Shown here: positions 51,901 to 61,979 of the stretch, piece after piece
Layout: each line of letters opens with the position of its first letter
Numbering within the stretch: the first letter of the stretch is position 1
Assembly (NCBI GenBank): GCA_018857735.1
Contig: JABMCL010003576.1
Coordinates: forward strand, 518,501-582,500
DNA: 64,000 bases
Direction of reading: 5' to 3'
Origin: Alviniconcha marisindica
Lineage: Eukaryota > Mollusca > Gastropoda > Provannidae
The notes under the pieces: model-generated
What the model was told of the DNA's origin: nothing
Database searches by the model: none
The model's input: the letters and a program-made list of their open reading frames with translations, nothing else
Made by a program: the position numbers and the translations under genes

Positions 51901-54900
51901 CTTGCTCTGTGGTTGCCTTCAGTACAAATCAGCTTAAAATTTCAGTGAGTGTATTTTTCTGTCGGTAAAATCTCAGTCTTATATCCGCCCTGACCTGAGT
52001 TGACTGGACATGATGCCGTCAGTAAGGTCTTTTGGAGACTTGAACTTTTATTCTTTTTCCTCTGGTTTCTGTCAGGCCAGGGTGGATGAGTGCCAGGTGC
52101 AGCTGAAAACAGTGCAGACGCAGTTGCTGACGGTGACGGAGGAGGCTGAACGCCTCAAGCCAATGCTGAGGGAGAAGCGTGACGTACTCGGCGCTGCCAA
52201 GCAAGCACTGCGTGCTGCACAGGTACAGTGCTTGCTTCTTGGCTGCTGTGCTCATGAACAAGGGTGGAGTAACTGCCTGTGTGGAGAGGCGGAGGGGTTA
52301 CTGGGGTGGGATTACTGTGGAGGGGGAGGGTTACTGTGGAGGGGGAGGGTTACTGGGGTGGGATTACTGTGGAGGGGGAGGGGTTACTGTGGTGGGACTA
52401 CTGTGGAGGGGAGGGTTACTGGGGTGGGATTACTGTGGAGGAGGAGGGGTTACTGTGGTGGGACTACTGTGGAGGGGGAGGGTTACTGGGGTGGGATTAC
52501 TGTGGAGGGGAGGGGTTACTGTGGTGGGACTACTGTGGAGGGGGAGGGTTACTGGGGTGGGATTACTGTGGAGGGGGAGGGGTTACTGGGTGGGATTACT
52601 GTGGAGGGGGAGGGTTACTGGGGTGGGATTACTGTGGAGGGGGAGGGGTTACTGGGGTGGGATTACTGTGGAGGGGGAGGGTTACTGGGGTGGGATTACT
52701 GTGGAGGGGGGGGTTACTGGGGTGGGATTACTGTGGAGGAGGGGGGGTTACTGGGGTGGGATTACTGTGGAGGGGGAGGGGTTACTGGGGTGGGATTACT
52801 GTGGAGGGGGAGGGGTTACTGGGGTGGGATTACTGTGGAGGGGGAGGGGTTACTGGGGGTTACTGGGGTGGGATTACTGTGGAGGGGAGGGGTTACTGGG
52901 AGTGGGATTACTGTGGAGGGGGAGGGGTTACTGGGGTGGGATTACTGTGGAGGGGAGGGGTTACTGGGGTGGGATTACTGTGGAGGGGGAGGGGTTACTG
53001 GGTGGGATTACTGTGGAGGGGGAGGGGTTACTGTGGAGGGGGGGATTAGGGGGGGATTACTGTGGAGGGGGAGGGGTTACTGAGGTGGGATTACTGTGGA
53101 GGAGGAGGGGTTACTGAGGTGGGATTACTGTGGAGGAGGAGGGGTTACTGGGGTGGGATTACTGTGGAGAGAGGGATTTCTTTGGAGGGGGAGGAGTTAT
53201 TGTGGAGATAATTAGGTTACATGGGGAAGGGGAGGAGCTATTAGGGTGGGATTACTGTGGAGGGGGAGGGCTTACTGAGGTGGGATTACTGTGGAGGGGT
53301 TATTGTGGAAATGATTATGTTACAGGGGGAAGGGAAGGGGCTACTGTAAAGAGGGAAGGGTTACTGTGGTATTCCAAGTATCTGTTGTCTGTACTGGGTA
53401 GCACATTGGGCTCCCCATTCATTTCATGAGCCCCAATGTTGATAAATCTGCCTGAATGGGAGTTGCTGATGCAGTGTTGATGATAGCTCCTCCTCTCCAT
53501 TAATGAAGTTGGAATTATCTTCTTCTTTTTGTTGTTGTCTGGATGTCATATGGATCACTAAAACATTTTAAAATGCTGGTTTACTTTGCAGAATGATGTC
53601 AAGAACAATGAACGGGAGCTGCGTAACGCCACCTCTGAACGCCAGCAGATACAGGAACGCATCAAAGAATTGCAACAAACGTAAGGGCATGGGACAAGCT
53701 GTGTGTTTTTAAGACGCGTGACAACTTTAGTGTTGTGCCTATTCGTGGTATGTGTTGGATGGTGTGAGAGGTGAGTGATCAGAACACAAACGCTGACCAG
53801 CTGATCATCTTAGTGGCACCAGCTTGAAGTACAGAACCAGCAGGGATGCTAGTTTCCAGTGACTGCACAGATCTTCAGAATGTTCATTTTCTGGTTTTAG
53901 CAAAACCGCTTTGATTTCATGAGAAACAATGGTATGCATATGAAAAATTTAAAAAACATGACACGATGATGTAAGGGAAGCAACCGCAGTAGGTTCTTGG
54001 ATTTGCATGTCTCATTAGCCACATGGGTTCACCCCAGGATGAGCATAATACACACCTGGGGCAAACACAGAGTATTTCTGGTAGATTTGCATCAACATGT
54101 CTTGCACAGACATTGTGGAGACAGGCTGTTTCTAACTTTTTTAACACGAGATTATTTTGTGCCAAAAATGGCTATGTACTTTGATGTTCTAAAGACAGGC
54201 ATGCTGATCTCAGATTGTGTCTTTAAAAAATGTCGAGTGGGGTGGGGGGGGGGGGGTGGGGGGTCCCACCAGACCCCCTAGTTTTTCCATAAAGAGTGCT
54301 TTAGGCCACAGACATCCCTGAACAGTGCTCATTTTTGTAAGCAGCAGGACCAAGTCAATTCAGTGGAAAGATTGGATTTTTTTATGCTCTGTCAACCATG
54401 GTGGTTATATCAGTGCAAATTAATTCAGTGGAATCAGCTAACTATGCTGGTTGCAGGGCCCAGCATGGATATGAAGCTGAATGGCTGAAGCAGCAGGAAA
54501 AAGTTAATTCAGTGGAATGAGCTAACTATGCTGGTTGCAGGGCCCAGCATGACTATGAAGCTGAATGGCTGAAACAGCAGGAAAAAGTTAATTCAGTGGA
54601 ATCAGCTAACTATGCTGGTTGCAGGGCCCAGCATGGATATGAAGCTGAATGGCTGAAGCAGCAGGAAAAAGTTAATTCAGTGGAATGAGCTAACTATGCT
54701 GGTTGCAGGGCCCAGCATGACTACGAAGCGGAACGACTGAAGCGGCAGGAGAAGATTCAGAGCCTGGAGCAAGAGCTGCGGGCGGCACAGTCCCGGCAGC
54801 GCACCACGCAGCACGAGCGGGAGCAGTTCCAGGGGGCCGTCACCAAATACAAGAGTGAAATCTACAACCTCTCGTACGCTGCACTGGGGTGTTTTACTTG

Positions 54901-57900
54901 GGTGTGGGGGTGGTAGTGTTGGTACAATGAATAGCAGCGTGGGTATTATAAGGCTTCAACTGTAAAATGCTGTGTTGAGGTGGTGGTTTTGTAATAGTAG
55001 TTTGGTGGACAGCTTCTTTAAGAGCTGAAGGAACAGGCTATTGTGTTTAGATGTTTGTATCAGATAAGTAAACTAAAATTATTTTTAATGCCCAGTCAAG
55101 CTGGTAGGTTGTATCATATGTTTGCACATGTCTTGGGAGAGAGAACGGAGTAGCTTTGATCTAACGTACTTGTATTTTGAATGTAAGGGCCTTGTATTCA
55201 TTGAGGAGAGGCGCAGGTAACTATTAATTACATCAGGGCAAAACACATTGTATCAGCATCAGACTGTATCACAAAACTGTTAAGCTCAGAATTGTAGTGC
55301 TAGTGTCTCATTCATGAAACTGTTTTGTTTATTTGGTTCAAGTAAAAATTTAAACACATGAAATGAAAAATGAAAACATGTTTTTTTAAGACACAACACA
55401 GCATGCAAATTCTTGGGATAAGCTCCTTTGTCAAGTTACAGAACAACACTTAAACAACAGTTAAACTGGGTCAGATCATTAACGTGTGCAAGATGTCACC
55501 AAATTGGTCTATGAAGTCATGTCTGTTAACGTGCATGGGTGAGACCGGCCATAGTGATTTATAGCAATGCTTTTCATTGACCATTTTGAAACCTGGGTAC
55601 AGGCATGATGAGCGAGACAAACAGAGGGAGAAAGATACGTGCGAGCGCAACCTGCGTACGCTGATGTCTGCTCGCAATGATCGCATCAGGCGCTTTGGTG
55701 CCTGGGTGCCCAATGCCCTGGCCAAGATGGATGAGTGGCATCGCCAGCACAAGTTCCACAAGAAGCCACGGGGGCCTTTGGGTAAGATGCGATGTGTTTT
55801 CTTGTCTTGTGTTGCTGGGAGCTGTGACACCTAGCCTGGTTTTCTGCATGCTGTCCCCCACACTGTTACTCACGAAACTCAGATTTTAAATTGGATTTAG
55901 CAGCTACAGGTTAATTTCAATAAAAATCCTTGATTTGATGTTTCTGTTTTCATCCCTTCTACCTGTTGAGTAAGGCATGTTTTGGGAGGGCCATTCTGTG
56001 TATTCTCATCATTGTGTGGGCAGGGTCGTGCTTTCGGCTGACTGACCAGTCATGGGGGGTGGCAGTGGAGGGATGCCTGCGTTCCCTGATCCACTGCTTT
56101 GTCTGCCATGATCATCACGATGAGAAGCTGCTGGAGCAGATCTTTCAGCAAGAGCTGGGCAGCCGACGACGACCAGCCATCATCACCTGTCGCTTTAAGG
56201 TAATGAGAAACCCAGACTAGAGTCTGTAAAGTAGAAACCCAGACCAGAGTCTGTAAAGTAGAAACCCAGACCAGAGTCTGTAAAGTAGAAATCCAGACCA
56301 GTCTGCAAAGTAGAAACCCAGACCAGATTTTGTGTTAAAGTAGCAACCCAGAGTTTGTGTGTTAAAGTAGAAACCAGGCCAGAGAGTTTGTGTTAAAGTA
56401 GAAACCCAGACCAGAGAATTTATATATTAAAGTAGAAACCCAGATGGAGAGTGTGTGTGTTAAAGTAGAAACCCAGAGAGTTTGTGTGTTAAAGTAGTAA
56501 CCCAGACAGAGAGTTTGTGTGTTAAAATAGAAACCCAGGCCAGAGAGTTTGTGTATTAAAGTAGAAACCCAGACAGAGAGTTTGTGTGTTAAAGTAGAAA
56601 CCAGGCCAGAGTGTTTGTGTGTTAAAGTAGAAATCCAGGCCAGAGGTTTTGTGTATTAAAGTAGAAACCCAGATAGAGAGTTGGTGTGTGAAAGCAGAAG
56701 CCCAGACTGGAGAGTTTGTGTGTTAAAGTAGCTGACAGTCCAGTCTGGTCCTTGCTTAGTCTAGTCCAAGAGGTATTCTCCACTCTCTTGAGCAGACTCA
56801 CTGCGCTCACATGTGATTCTACATGAGTGACTAGCTTTTTATAGCGCGTTTTTTGAATATCCACCGAAGTGGTGAACTTACAGCACAGGCATGGCTGGTG
56901 CCACATGAAACTGCTGCTGTCTCGGCACAAGTTCTGTGTACACCATACAACCATGCTCCATGTCACTTCATGCAAAGCCACATACGTAAAGTGTGTGCGT
57001 GTTAGGTGTAACCTGCCACCTGCACCTTTGGCAGAATGACCGGGATCTTTTATGTGCTACTGCAGTAACGCAGGGGTGGAATGGATACTGAAATAAGAGT
57101 CAGCACAGAAAATCTCCCGCCGCTCCTGCAGGGATTCAAACCCGCGACCTTTCAGTCATGAGTCCGGCACTCTAACCACTGAGCTATCCCCGCCCTGAGG
57201 TCATAGGTTAACATTACTCAGCATGGTGTTTTGTGCTTGATCCTGGCTTTAGGTTCCAGTTCCTATTGTACTTTGTAGTTGAATAAATATATATGCATTT
57301 GCATCATTATTTTTAATAAGTGGGTGGTGTTTGTTTCTTTTTCAGGATGAAATACATGATGTCTCCAGATTCGTACGTATAGTTTTGATGATGTTTGACT
57401 CAAAATTTGTTTTTGTAGAATAGCATTTTCCTTTCTTCAGCTGGCACTCTTTTGCTTGTCTTGATGTGTTTAAATTAAGTTTTGGAAGTGAAAGAATTAT
57501 TAAGATTCTTTTTTTTTTCCCTTGGCCTGCTATTTTAATATGTATGGCATGAATGTGTGTGATCAGAAGTGCAGAGGGGGAGACTGTGCGAGTGATGTTT
57601 TTTAGTTTACTGATGATTATGACAGTATTACTATTCTTGCCTTAATTTTTATTTAGTGCAACTGTAAGCACCACATGTTCACATGAAGTGAGGCATTCTG
57701 AGAGAGCAAAATTCAAAAAAACTTTATAGAAAAGCATGAAGACCTACCTGTTCTAAAAAAATTAGATCTGAGACAGTGCACCAGTGAGTCTTCTTTGAAT
57801 ATTTGTTGTTGTTACAATTAGTATGTTGTTGCAGCGTAGACATGTATTCATGCTCTAGAAGCCTCTGCCATCATCATGAAGTAAATACTCATTATTTGTT

Positions 57901-60626
57901 TGATTGTGTGTTGGATGATTTAGCGATTTTTGATTGGATTGTGTGTTGGATGATTTAGTGTTATTGATTGGATTGTGTGTTGGATGATTTAGCATCATTG
58001 ATTGGATTCTGTGTTGGATGATTTAGTGTTATTGATTGGATTCTGTGTTGGATGATTTAGCGTCATTGATCTGATTGTGTGTTGGGTGATTTAGCATTAT
58101 TGATTGGATTGTGTGTTGGGTGATTCAGCAGTATTGATTGGATTGTGTGTTAGGTGATTCAGCAGTATTGATTGGATCGTGTGTTGGGTGATTTAGCCTT
58201 ATTGATTGGATTGTGTGTTTTGTGTGATTTAGCATTATTGATTGGATTGTGTGTTTTGTGTGATTTAGCGTTATTGATTGGATTGTGTGTTTTGTGTGAT
58301 TTAGCGTTATTGATTGGATTGTGTGATTGTGTGTTGGGTGATTTAGCGTGTGAGGGACAGCCCCTACCCTGCTGTTCTGGACATCATTGATTGTGATGAT
58401 CCTGTCGTGTGCAACGCCCTGATTGATCAGGTGGGTCTTTATTTTCTCCCCCACTGCTCCCGCCTGACTTGCCCACTCAGGGAATTTTAAATGACCAGCA
58501 CGTAGCTCTCCTTTTATGTGTGCTGCTGTTCAGGCAAGGGGAAGGAAATCAAATTTTTAACAAGATCTGAAACCTTGAAGATTTTGAGGGATAAAAAGAA
58601 AGCAAACAGTTGACCAAAAATATCCAGTCCAATGTGTATCAAACTGTTTGTCCAATGTGTTTTTAATTACTGAACCAAGGTTTGCTGCACTTTTTTGATC
58701 CAAGTTTTCATGCTGTTCTGCATTGTCATAGAGGTGCAGTGCTGAGGCACCGTGTTCATTGTGCACCTGACTGGAGCTGAGGCACCGTTCATTGTGCACC
58801 TGACTAGAGCTGAGGCACCGTTCATTGTGCACCTGACTGGAGCTGAGGCACCGTTCATCGTGCACCTGACTGGAGCTGATGCACCCTGTTCATTGTGCAC
58901 CTGACTAGAGCTGAGGCCCCCTGTTCATTGTGCACCTGACTGGAGCCAAGGCATCGTTCATTGTGCACCTGACTAGAGCTGAGGCCCCCTGTTCATTGTG
59001 CACCTGACTGGAGCTGAGGCACCGTTCATTGTGCACCTGACTAGAGCTGAGGCACTGTTCATTGTGCACCTGACTGGAGCTGAGGCACCGTTCATTGTGC
59101 ACCTGACTGGAGCTGAGGCACCGTTCATTGTGCACCTGACTGGAGCTGAGGCACCGTTCATTGTGCACCTGACTAGAGCTGAGGCACCGTTCATTGTGCA
59201 CCTGACTGGAGCTGAGGCCCCCTGTCCATGGAGCACCTGACTAGAGCTGAGGCACCGTTCATTGTGCACCTGACTAGAGCTGAGGCACCCTGTTCATTGT
59301 GCACCTGACTGGAGCCAAGGCACCGTTCATTGTGCACCTGACTGGAGCTGAGGCCCCCTGTCCATTGTGCACCTGACTAGAGCTGAGGCACCATTCATTG
59401 TGCACCTGACTGGAGCTGAGGCACCCTGTTCATTGTGCACCTGACTAGAGCTGAGGCACTGTTCATTGTGCACCTGACTGGAGCTGAGGCCCCCTGTTCA
59501 TTGTGCACCTGACTAGAGCTGAGGCACCCCTGTTCATTGTGCACCTGACTGGAGCTGAGGCCCCCTGTTCATTGTGCACCTGACTGGAGCTGAGGCACCC
59601 TGTTCATTGTGCACCTGACTGGAGCTGAGGCACCCTGTTCATTGTGCACCTGACTGGAGCTGAGGCCCCCTGTTCATTGTGCACCTGACTGGAGCTGAGG
59701 CACCCTGTTCATTGTGCACCTGACTGGAGCTGAGGCACCGTTCATTGTGCACCTGACTGGAGCTGAGGCACCCTGTTCATTGTGCACCTGACTAGAGCTG
59801 AGGCCCCCTGTTCATTGTGCACCTGACTGGAGCTGAGTTACCGTTCATTGTGCACCTGACTGGAGCTGAGGCACCGTTCATTGTGCACCTGACTGGAGCT
59901 GAGGCACCCTGTTCATTGTGCACCTGACTAAGCCTAGGTACCCCCTGGACTCCAGCCTTTTTTCTGATATTTCTCGCTCGGAAAGTGGCATGAATGTCCT
60001 TTCATTCTCATTTTCTTTTTTCCCCTGAGGGACCCTCCCAACTCCTGCCCAACCTCCAAGATGGAGTGATACTTTTGTATCACATTCACAAATGCCGAAT
60101 TCATACTGCAGGACATTGGTGCCACATTAAATTTGAAGTAAATGCTGTCATTCTGAAGTGTGTGAGAAGTGAGCAGGTCTACCTTACGCATAGCTGGGCC
60201 TGTAGCACTGCCTTCAGGGTGTTATATTTTGTATCCTGGAAGTGCTCAGGGTGTGGGTGAGTGCATGATGAATGCACATCATTGTTATTGTTGCTGAATC
60301 AAGAATCACCCATTTGCTGCAGACTTTTAAAGCCGGTGCCATGTGGCATCAGAACTGTTTAGAAAGAAAGTAAAACTGGGATGAAATGATTGTTATTGTA
60401 GCCATAGGGTTGTAGCTAAGGAGAACAGCTTCACTAATGATGATAAACAAGCTTTGGTACTGAATATATATGAATGATAAAAATGATTTTTTTTAACAAC
60501 ATTGTTGTTGGTTACAGAGGGGTATAGAAAACATCATCCTGATTGTGGAAGCAGCAGAGGCCCGTAAAGTGATGATGCATCAGCCCCCCATTAACTGTAG
60601 AGAGGTAAGTCAGTTTGCACACAGGG

Positions 60627-60672
<46 letters not shown>

Positions 60673-61979
60673 ATGTATGTGTGTGTGTGTGCATGTGTGT
60701 GTGCGTGCGTGCGTGTGTGTGTGCATGCATGTGTATGTGTGTGTGTGCGCGTGTGTGTGTGTGCGCATGTGTGTGTGGACAGCTCCTTTTTTTTAATGCA
60801 CCAATGTATGAAAAGTTGCACGGCTTGCATGCAGTTTCTTTTTGGGGGGGGGGGGGGGCTTGAACTAGGATTCCAGTATTGGAGTGGTCATCTGTAACAG
60901 TGACAGAGTTCAAGTCCAGAAGCACTGAAAATCCCGTCCACCTGAAACTGCCATGATCCCTTTGCCCAGGATAACCTCTTTTTTTTTGGGTGCACATGGT
61001 AACCATACCTGTGGTTGGAAACTTGCATGCTCTTGCACATATGGTCATGGTCACTGGGTTGATGCACAGTGGAACGCTCCAAGTCAGACACCTCAGAGGA
61101 TTAACAGTCTTCATGGGCAGAGAAAAGAAAGAAATTGCTGCTGAAAATTCTGGGCGTTGATGTGTACAGCCAGGCATAATGCACAACACATGTTTGCCAG
61201 TTAATGCTCTCTTGTGGAAGACCACTGCATTTGTCTGTTGACACACAGCCATCATACCACAATTTTTTAATTTTTTTTCCTGTTACACAGCCAACCCTAA
61301 AACATACCACAGAAGATTGGTTTTGCCTGTTGAAACACACACAGCCAACCATAAAATATACGACAGAAGATTTGTTTTGCCTCTGGACACACACAGCCAA
61401 CCATAAAGCACACCACAGAAGATTGATTTTGCCTGCTGACACACAGCTAACCATAAAAATACCACAGAAGATTGGTATTGCCAGTTGACATACACTGCGA
61501 GCATAAAACACACTTACCAGGTAAGGTATTTTCACAGGAAATCAGTATTGTTTACAAAGTCCCCCATAAAACGTTTGGAAGATTGGATTTGCTTGCTGAC
61601 ACATACAACCAAGCATAAAATATACTTGCCAGTTACATTTTTTCTTGGGAAACTGATCAGTGTGGTGCCTTCTCAGGCACTCTTTTGTGAGTGAGCTTAT
61701 TTTGTACAGCAAGAGAGCATTCTGGAGAACAGTATCTGAGTCTTCAGCAGGCATTCTTTTGTGATGGAGACAGCTTGCATCTCCAGTGGATGTTTAGATA
61801 AGAATTTTTTAAAATATTTTTCACCTTTGCAGGCCTTCACACGCGAGGGGGATCACCTGTACTGCCAGCCAACGTTCAGGTACTACTCTACGGAAATGAG
61901 CACTGCCCGGTTCTTGACCTCCAACGTGGAGGAGGAGATTGAGGCACAGCAGGGCATGGTTCAGCATCTCAACGAAGAG
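42976..61979 (+). CDS. SMC6: SMC6: structural maintenance of chromosomes 6 (exons 1-17, C-terminal part beyond window)
   Basis: ATPase subunit of the nuclear SMC5/6 complex, acting in recombination repair and replication-fork stability. Exons: 42976-43092, 44841-44952, 46026-46131, 46811-46947, 47245-47387, 48990-49091, 49814-49951, 50867-50947, 52076-52222, 53592-53680, 54709-54873, 55603-55781, 56024-56199, 57346-57372, 58347-58430, 60518-60604, 61833-61979. They join to 2037 nt (679 codons, phase 0). The N-terminus [10 protein letters not shown] is basic and acidic. Walker A is GRNGSGKS (73-80), after the family motif LKNFMCH. A coiled coil with [12 protein letters not shown] follows (about 205-480). 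The hinge is at about 490-640, with [19 protein letters not shown] and [14 protein letters not shown]. The match to SMC6 rather than SMC5 rests on LKNFMCH, KHEMAW and NCREAFT. Walker B and the signature motif lie beyond the window. Exon 2 could instead start at 44832. Exon 14 encodes nine residues only. Confidence 0.95.
43570..44040 (+). mobile_element. tRNA-derived SINE, near full length (SMC6 intron 1)
   Basis: The head has an A-box-like tggctcagtggtggagcaa and a B-box-like ggtttgactcc, followed by the family body (aagtgcaggtggcaggtta, tggatattcaaaatgcgc) and a tail ending agaatagcgctatag. It is the plus-strand counterpart of 56755-57198. Confidence 0.8.
44560..44840 (+). repeat. Acceptor-bearing tandem repeat, about 95 bp x 3 (SMC6 intron 1)
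   Basis: It abuts exon 2. Each copy ends ctgtggtcaggtccagcag then gaagtgtataaag. The real acceptor is ctgtggtcaggtcccacag then gaagctgaag. The copies repeat the acceptor and the first exon bases GAAG. Confidence 0.92.
45035..45345 (+). mobile_element. Second tRNA-like SINE family (SMC6 intron 2)
   Basis: Begins ggtctggtagctcagttgtt (A-box-like) with a weak B box near 45095 and ends near tggtgctatagaaaaccag. The body differs from the 43570 family. Confidence 0.55.
45345..46025. other. Rest of SMC6 intron 2
   Basis: AT-rich unique-looking sequence plus a C-rich stretch (45911-45950). No feature is recognised. Confidence 0.5.
46132..46810. other. SMC6 intron 3
   Basis: Nothing recognised apart from the T-rich polypyrimidine tract before exon 4. 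Confidence 0.5.
47495..47790 (+). mobile_element. SINE fragment lacking the head (SMC6 intron 5)
   Basis: Contains the family blocks aaagtgcaggtggcaggtta, gtttcatgtggcaccagcc and tggatattcaaaaacgcg. Head and final tail are absent. Confidence 0.78.
48000..48445. repeat. Minisatellite, about 36 bp x 13 (SMC6 intron 5)
   Basis: The unit contains ggctggtctacttcctcctc then ctgtgttgaagcctgag. Confidence 0.93.
48600..48880. repeat. Minisatellite, 16 bp x 17 (SMC6 intron 5)
   Basis: The unit is close to ggtggtccctcatcag, with ctttcatcag and ctttcttcag variants. It ends about 110 bases before exon 6. Each copy ends in CAG after a pyrimidine-rich stretch, so it resembles an acceptor. Confidence 0.93.
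49512..49680. repeat. Tandem repeat, about 42 bp x 4 (SMC6 intron 6)
   Basis: The unit contains gttcttatctagtcatgttt then aatgcagcactttctcag. Confidence 0.92.
50415..50765. repeat. Minisatellite, about 21 bp x 16 (SMC6 intron 7)
   Basis: The unit is close to agacagagctgatgtggtct followed by a, with tagtcaa variants. It ends about 100 bases before exon 8. Confidence 0.93.
50945..51255 (+). repeat. Donor-bearing tandem repeat, about 90-105 bp x 3 (SMC6 intron 8)
   Basis: It starts at the exon 8 donor. The real junction reads tctaag-gtatagctggacaa. Copies at 51038 and 51140 read caag-gtatagctggga and taag-gtataggtggacaa, followed by the shared aatctacctt. The donor itself is duplicated. Confidence 0.9.
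51300..52075. other. Rest of SMC6 intron 8
   Basis: No repeat array or coding sequence is recognised. Confidence 0.5.
52270..53375 (+). repeat. G-rich minisatellite, about 35 bp x 30 (SMC6 intron 9)
   Basis: The unit contains gggattactgtggaggggga and ggggttactggggtg. It starts about 50 bases after the exon 9 donor. Nearly every unit has three or four G runs on the coding strand. Open frames of 250-357 codons here are repeat artefacts with Gly/Trp/Thr-rich periodic translation. Confidence 0.95.
53690..54340. other. First part of SMC6 intron 10
   Basis: Unique-looking sequence with a G run at 54242-54264. Nothing is recognised. Confidence 0.5.
54370..54708 (+). repeat. Partial-exon tandem duplication, 84 bp x 3 (SMC6 intron 10)
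   Basis: Acceptors at 54456, 54540, 54624 and the real one at 54708 are spaced exactly 84 bp apart. Each copy holds ctatgctggttgcag plus about 47 nt matching the first bases of exon 11 ([15 protein letters not shown], as [15 protein letters not shown] in the copies). The exon-like part then runs into intron sequence. Copies 1 and 3 reach an in-frame TGA, while copy 2 is open into copy 3. Confidence 0.95.
55341..55456. mobile_element. Single arm of the foldback family (SMC6 intron 11)
   Basis: Shares taaacacatgaaa, a tcttgggataagctcctttg version of the conserved block and acaacacttaaac with the arms at 41979-42331. Confidence 0.6.
56200..56745 (+). repeat. Donor-seeded minisatellite, about 27-40 bp x 15 (SMC6 intron 13)
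   Basis: It starts at the exon 13 donor. The real junction tttaag-gtaatgagaaaccc resembles the repeated tgtaaagtagaaacccag. Units then add ccagagtctg or agagagtttgtgtgttaaag. Confidence 0.88.
56755..57198 (-). mobile_element. tRNA-derived SINE, full length (SMC6 intron 13)
   Basis: On the minus strand the head reads ggcggggatagctcagtggt with a B box gggtttgaatccctg, both good RNA polymerase III promoter matches. The family body and the tatagcgcg-like block follow. It is the best-preserved of at least four copies in the window. Confidence 0.85.
57373..57880. other. First part of SMC6 intron 14
   Basis: AT-rich unique-looking sequence with nothing recognised. Confidence 0.5.
57885..58346 (+). 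repeat. Acceptor-bearing minisatellite, about 35-43 bp x 12 (SMC6 intron 14)
   Basis: It abuts exon 15. The unit contains ttgattggattgtgtgttgg then gtgatttagcgttattg. The real acceptor is gtgatttag-cgtgtgag, so each copy reproduces the acceptor and the first exon bases. The true acceptor has little polypyrimidine tract. Confidence 0.92.
58735..59935. repeat. Minisatellite, 34-37 bp x about 34 (SMC6 intron 15)
   Basis: The unit is close to ttcattgtgcacctgactgg then agctgaggcaccg, alternating with longer ccctg or ccccctg versions. It is the longest array by copy number. It starts 300 bases after the exon 15 donor. Confidence 0.95.
59940..60517. other. Rest of SMC6 intron 15
   Basis: Contains gtgcatgatgaatgcacatc at about 60258-60280, which resembles the tail seen in the foldback element and at 25610. 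No coding sequence. Confidence 0.45.
60628..60778. repeat. (TG)n microsatellite
   Basis: About 21 TG units followed by variant units with gcatg and gcgtg, just after the exon 16 donor. Confidence 0.95.
61220..61510. repeat. Tandem repeat, about 50 bp x 5 (SMC6 intron 16)
   Basis: The unit contains cacacagccaaccataaaac then accacagaagattggttttg. Confidence 0.9.

Noticed and set aside
52010..53117. Open frames of 256-357 codons on the plus strand
   Set aside because: Apart from SMC6 exon 9 at 52076-52222 they translate a 35-bp G-rich minisatellite. All three frames stay open because the unit lacks stops.
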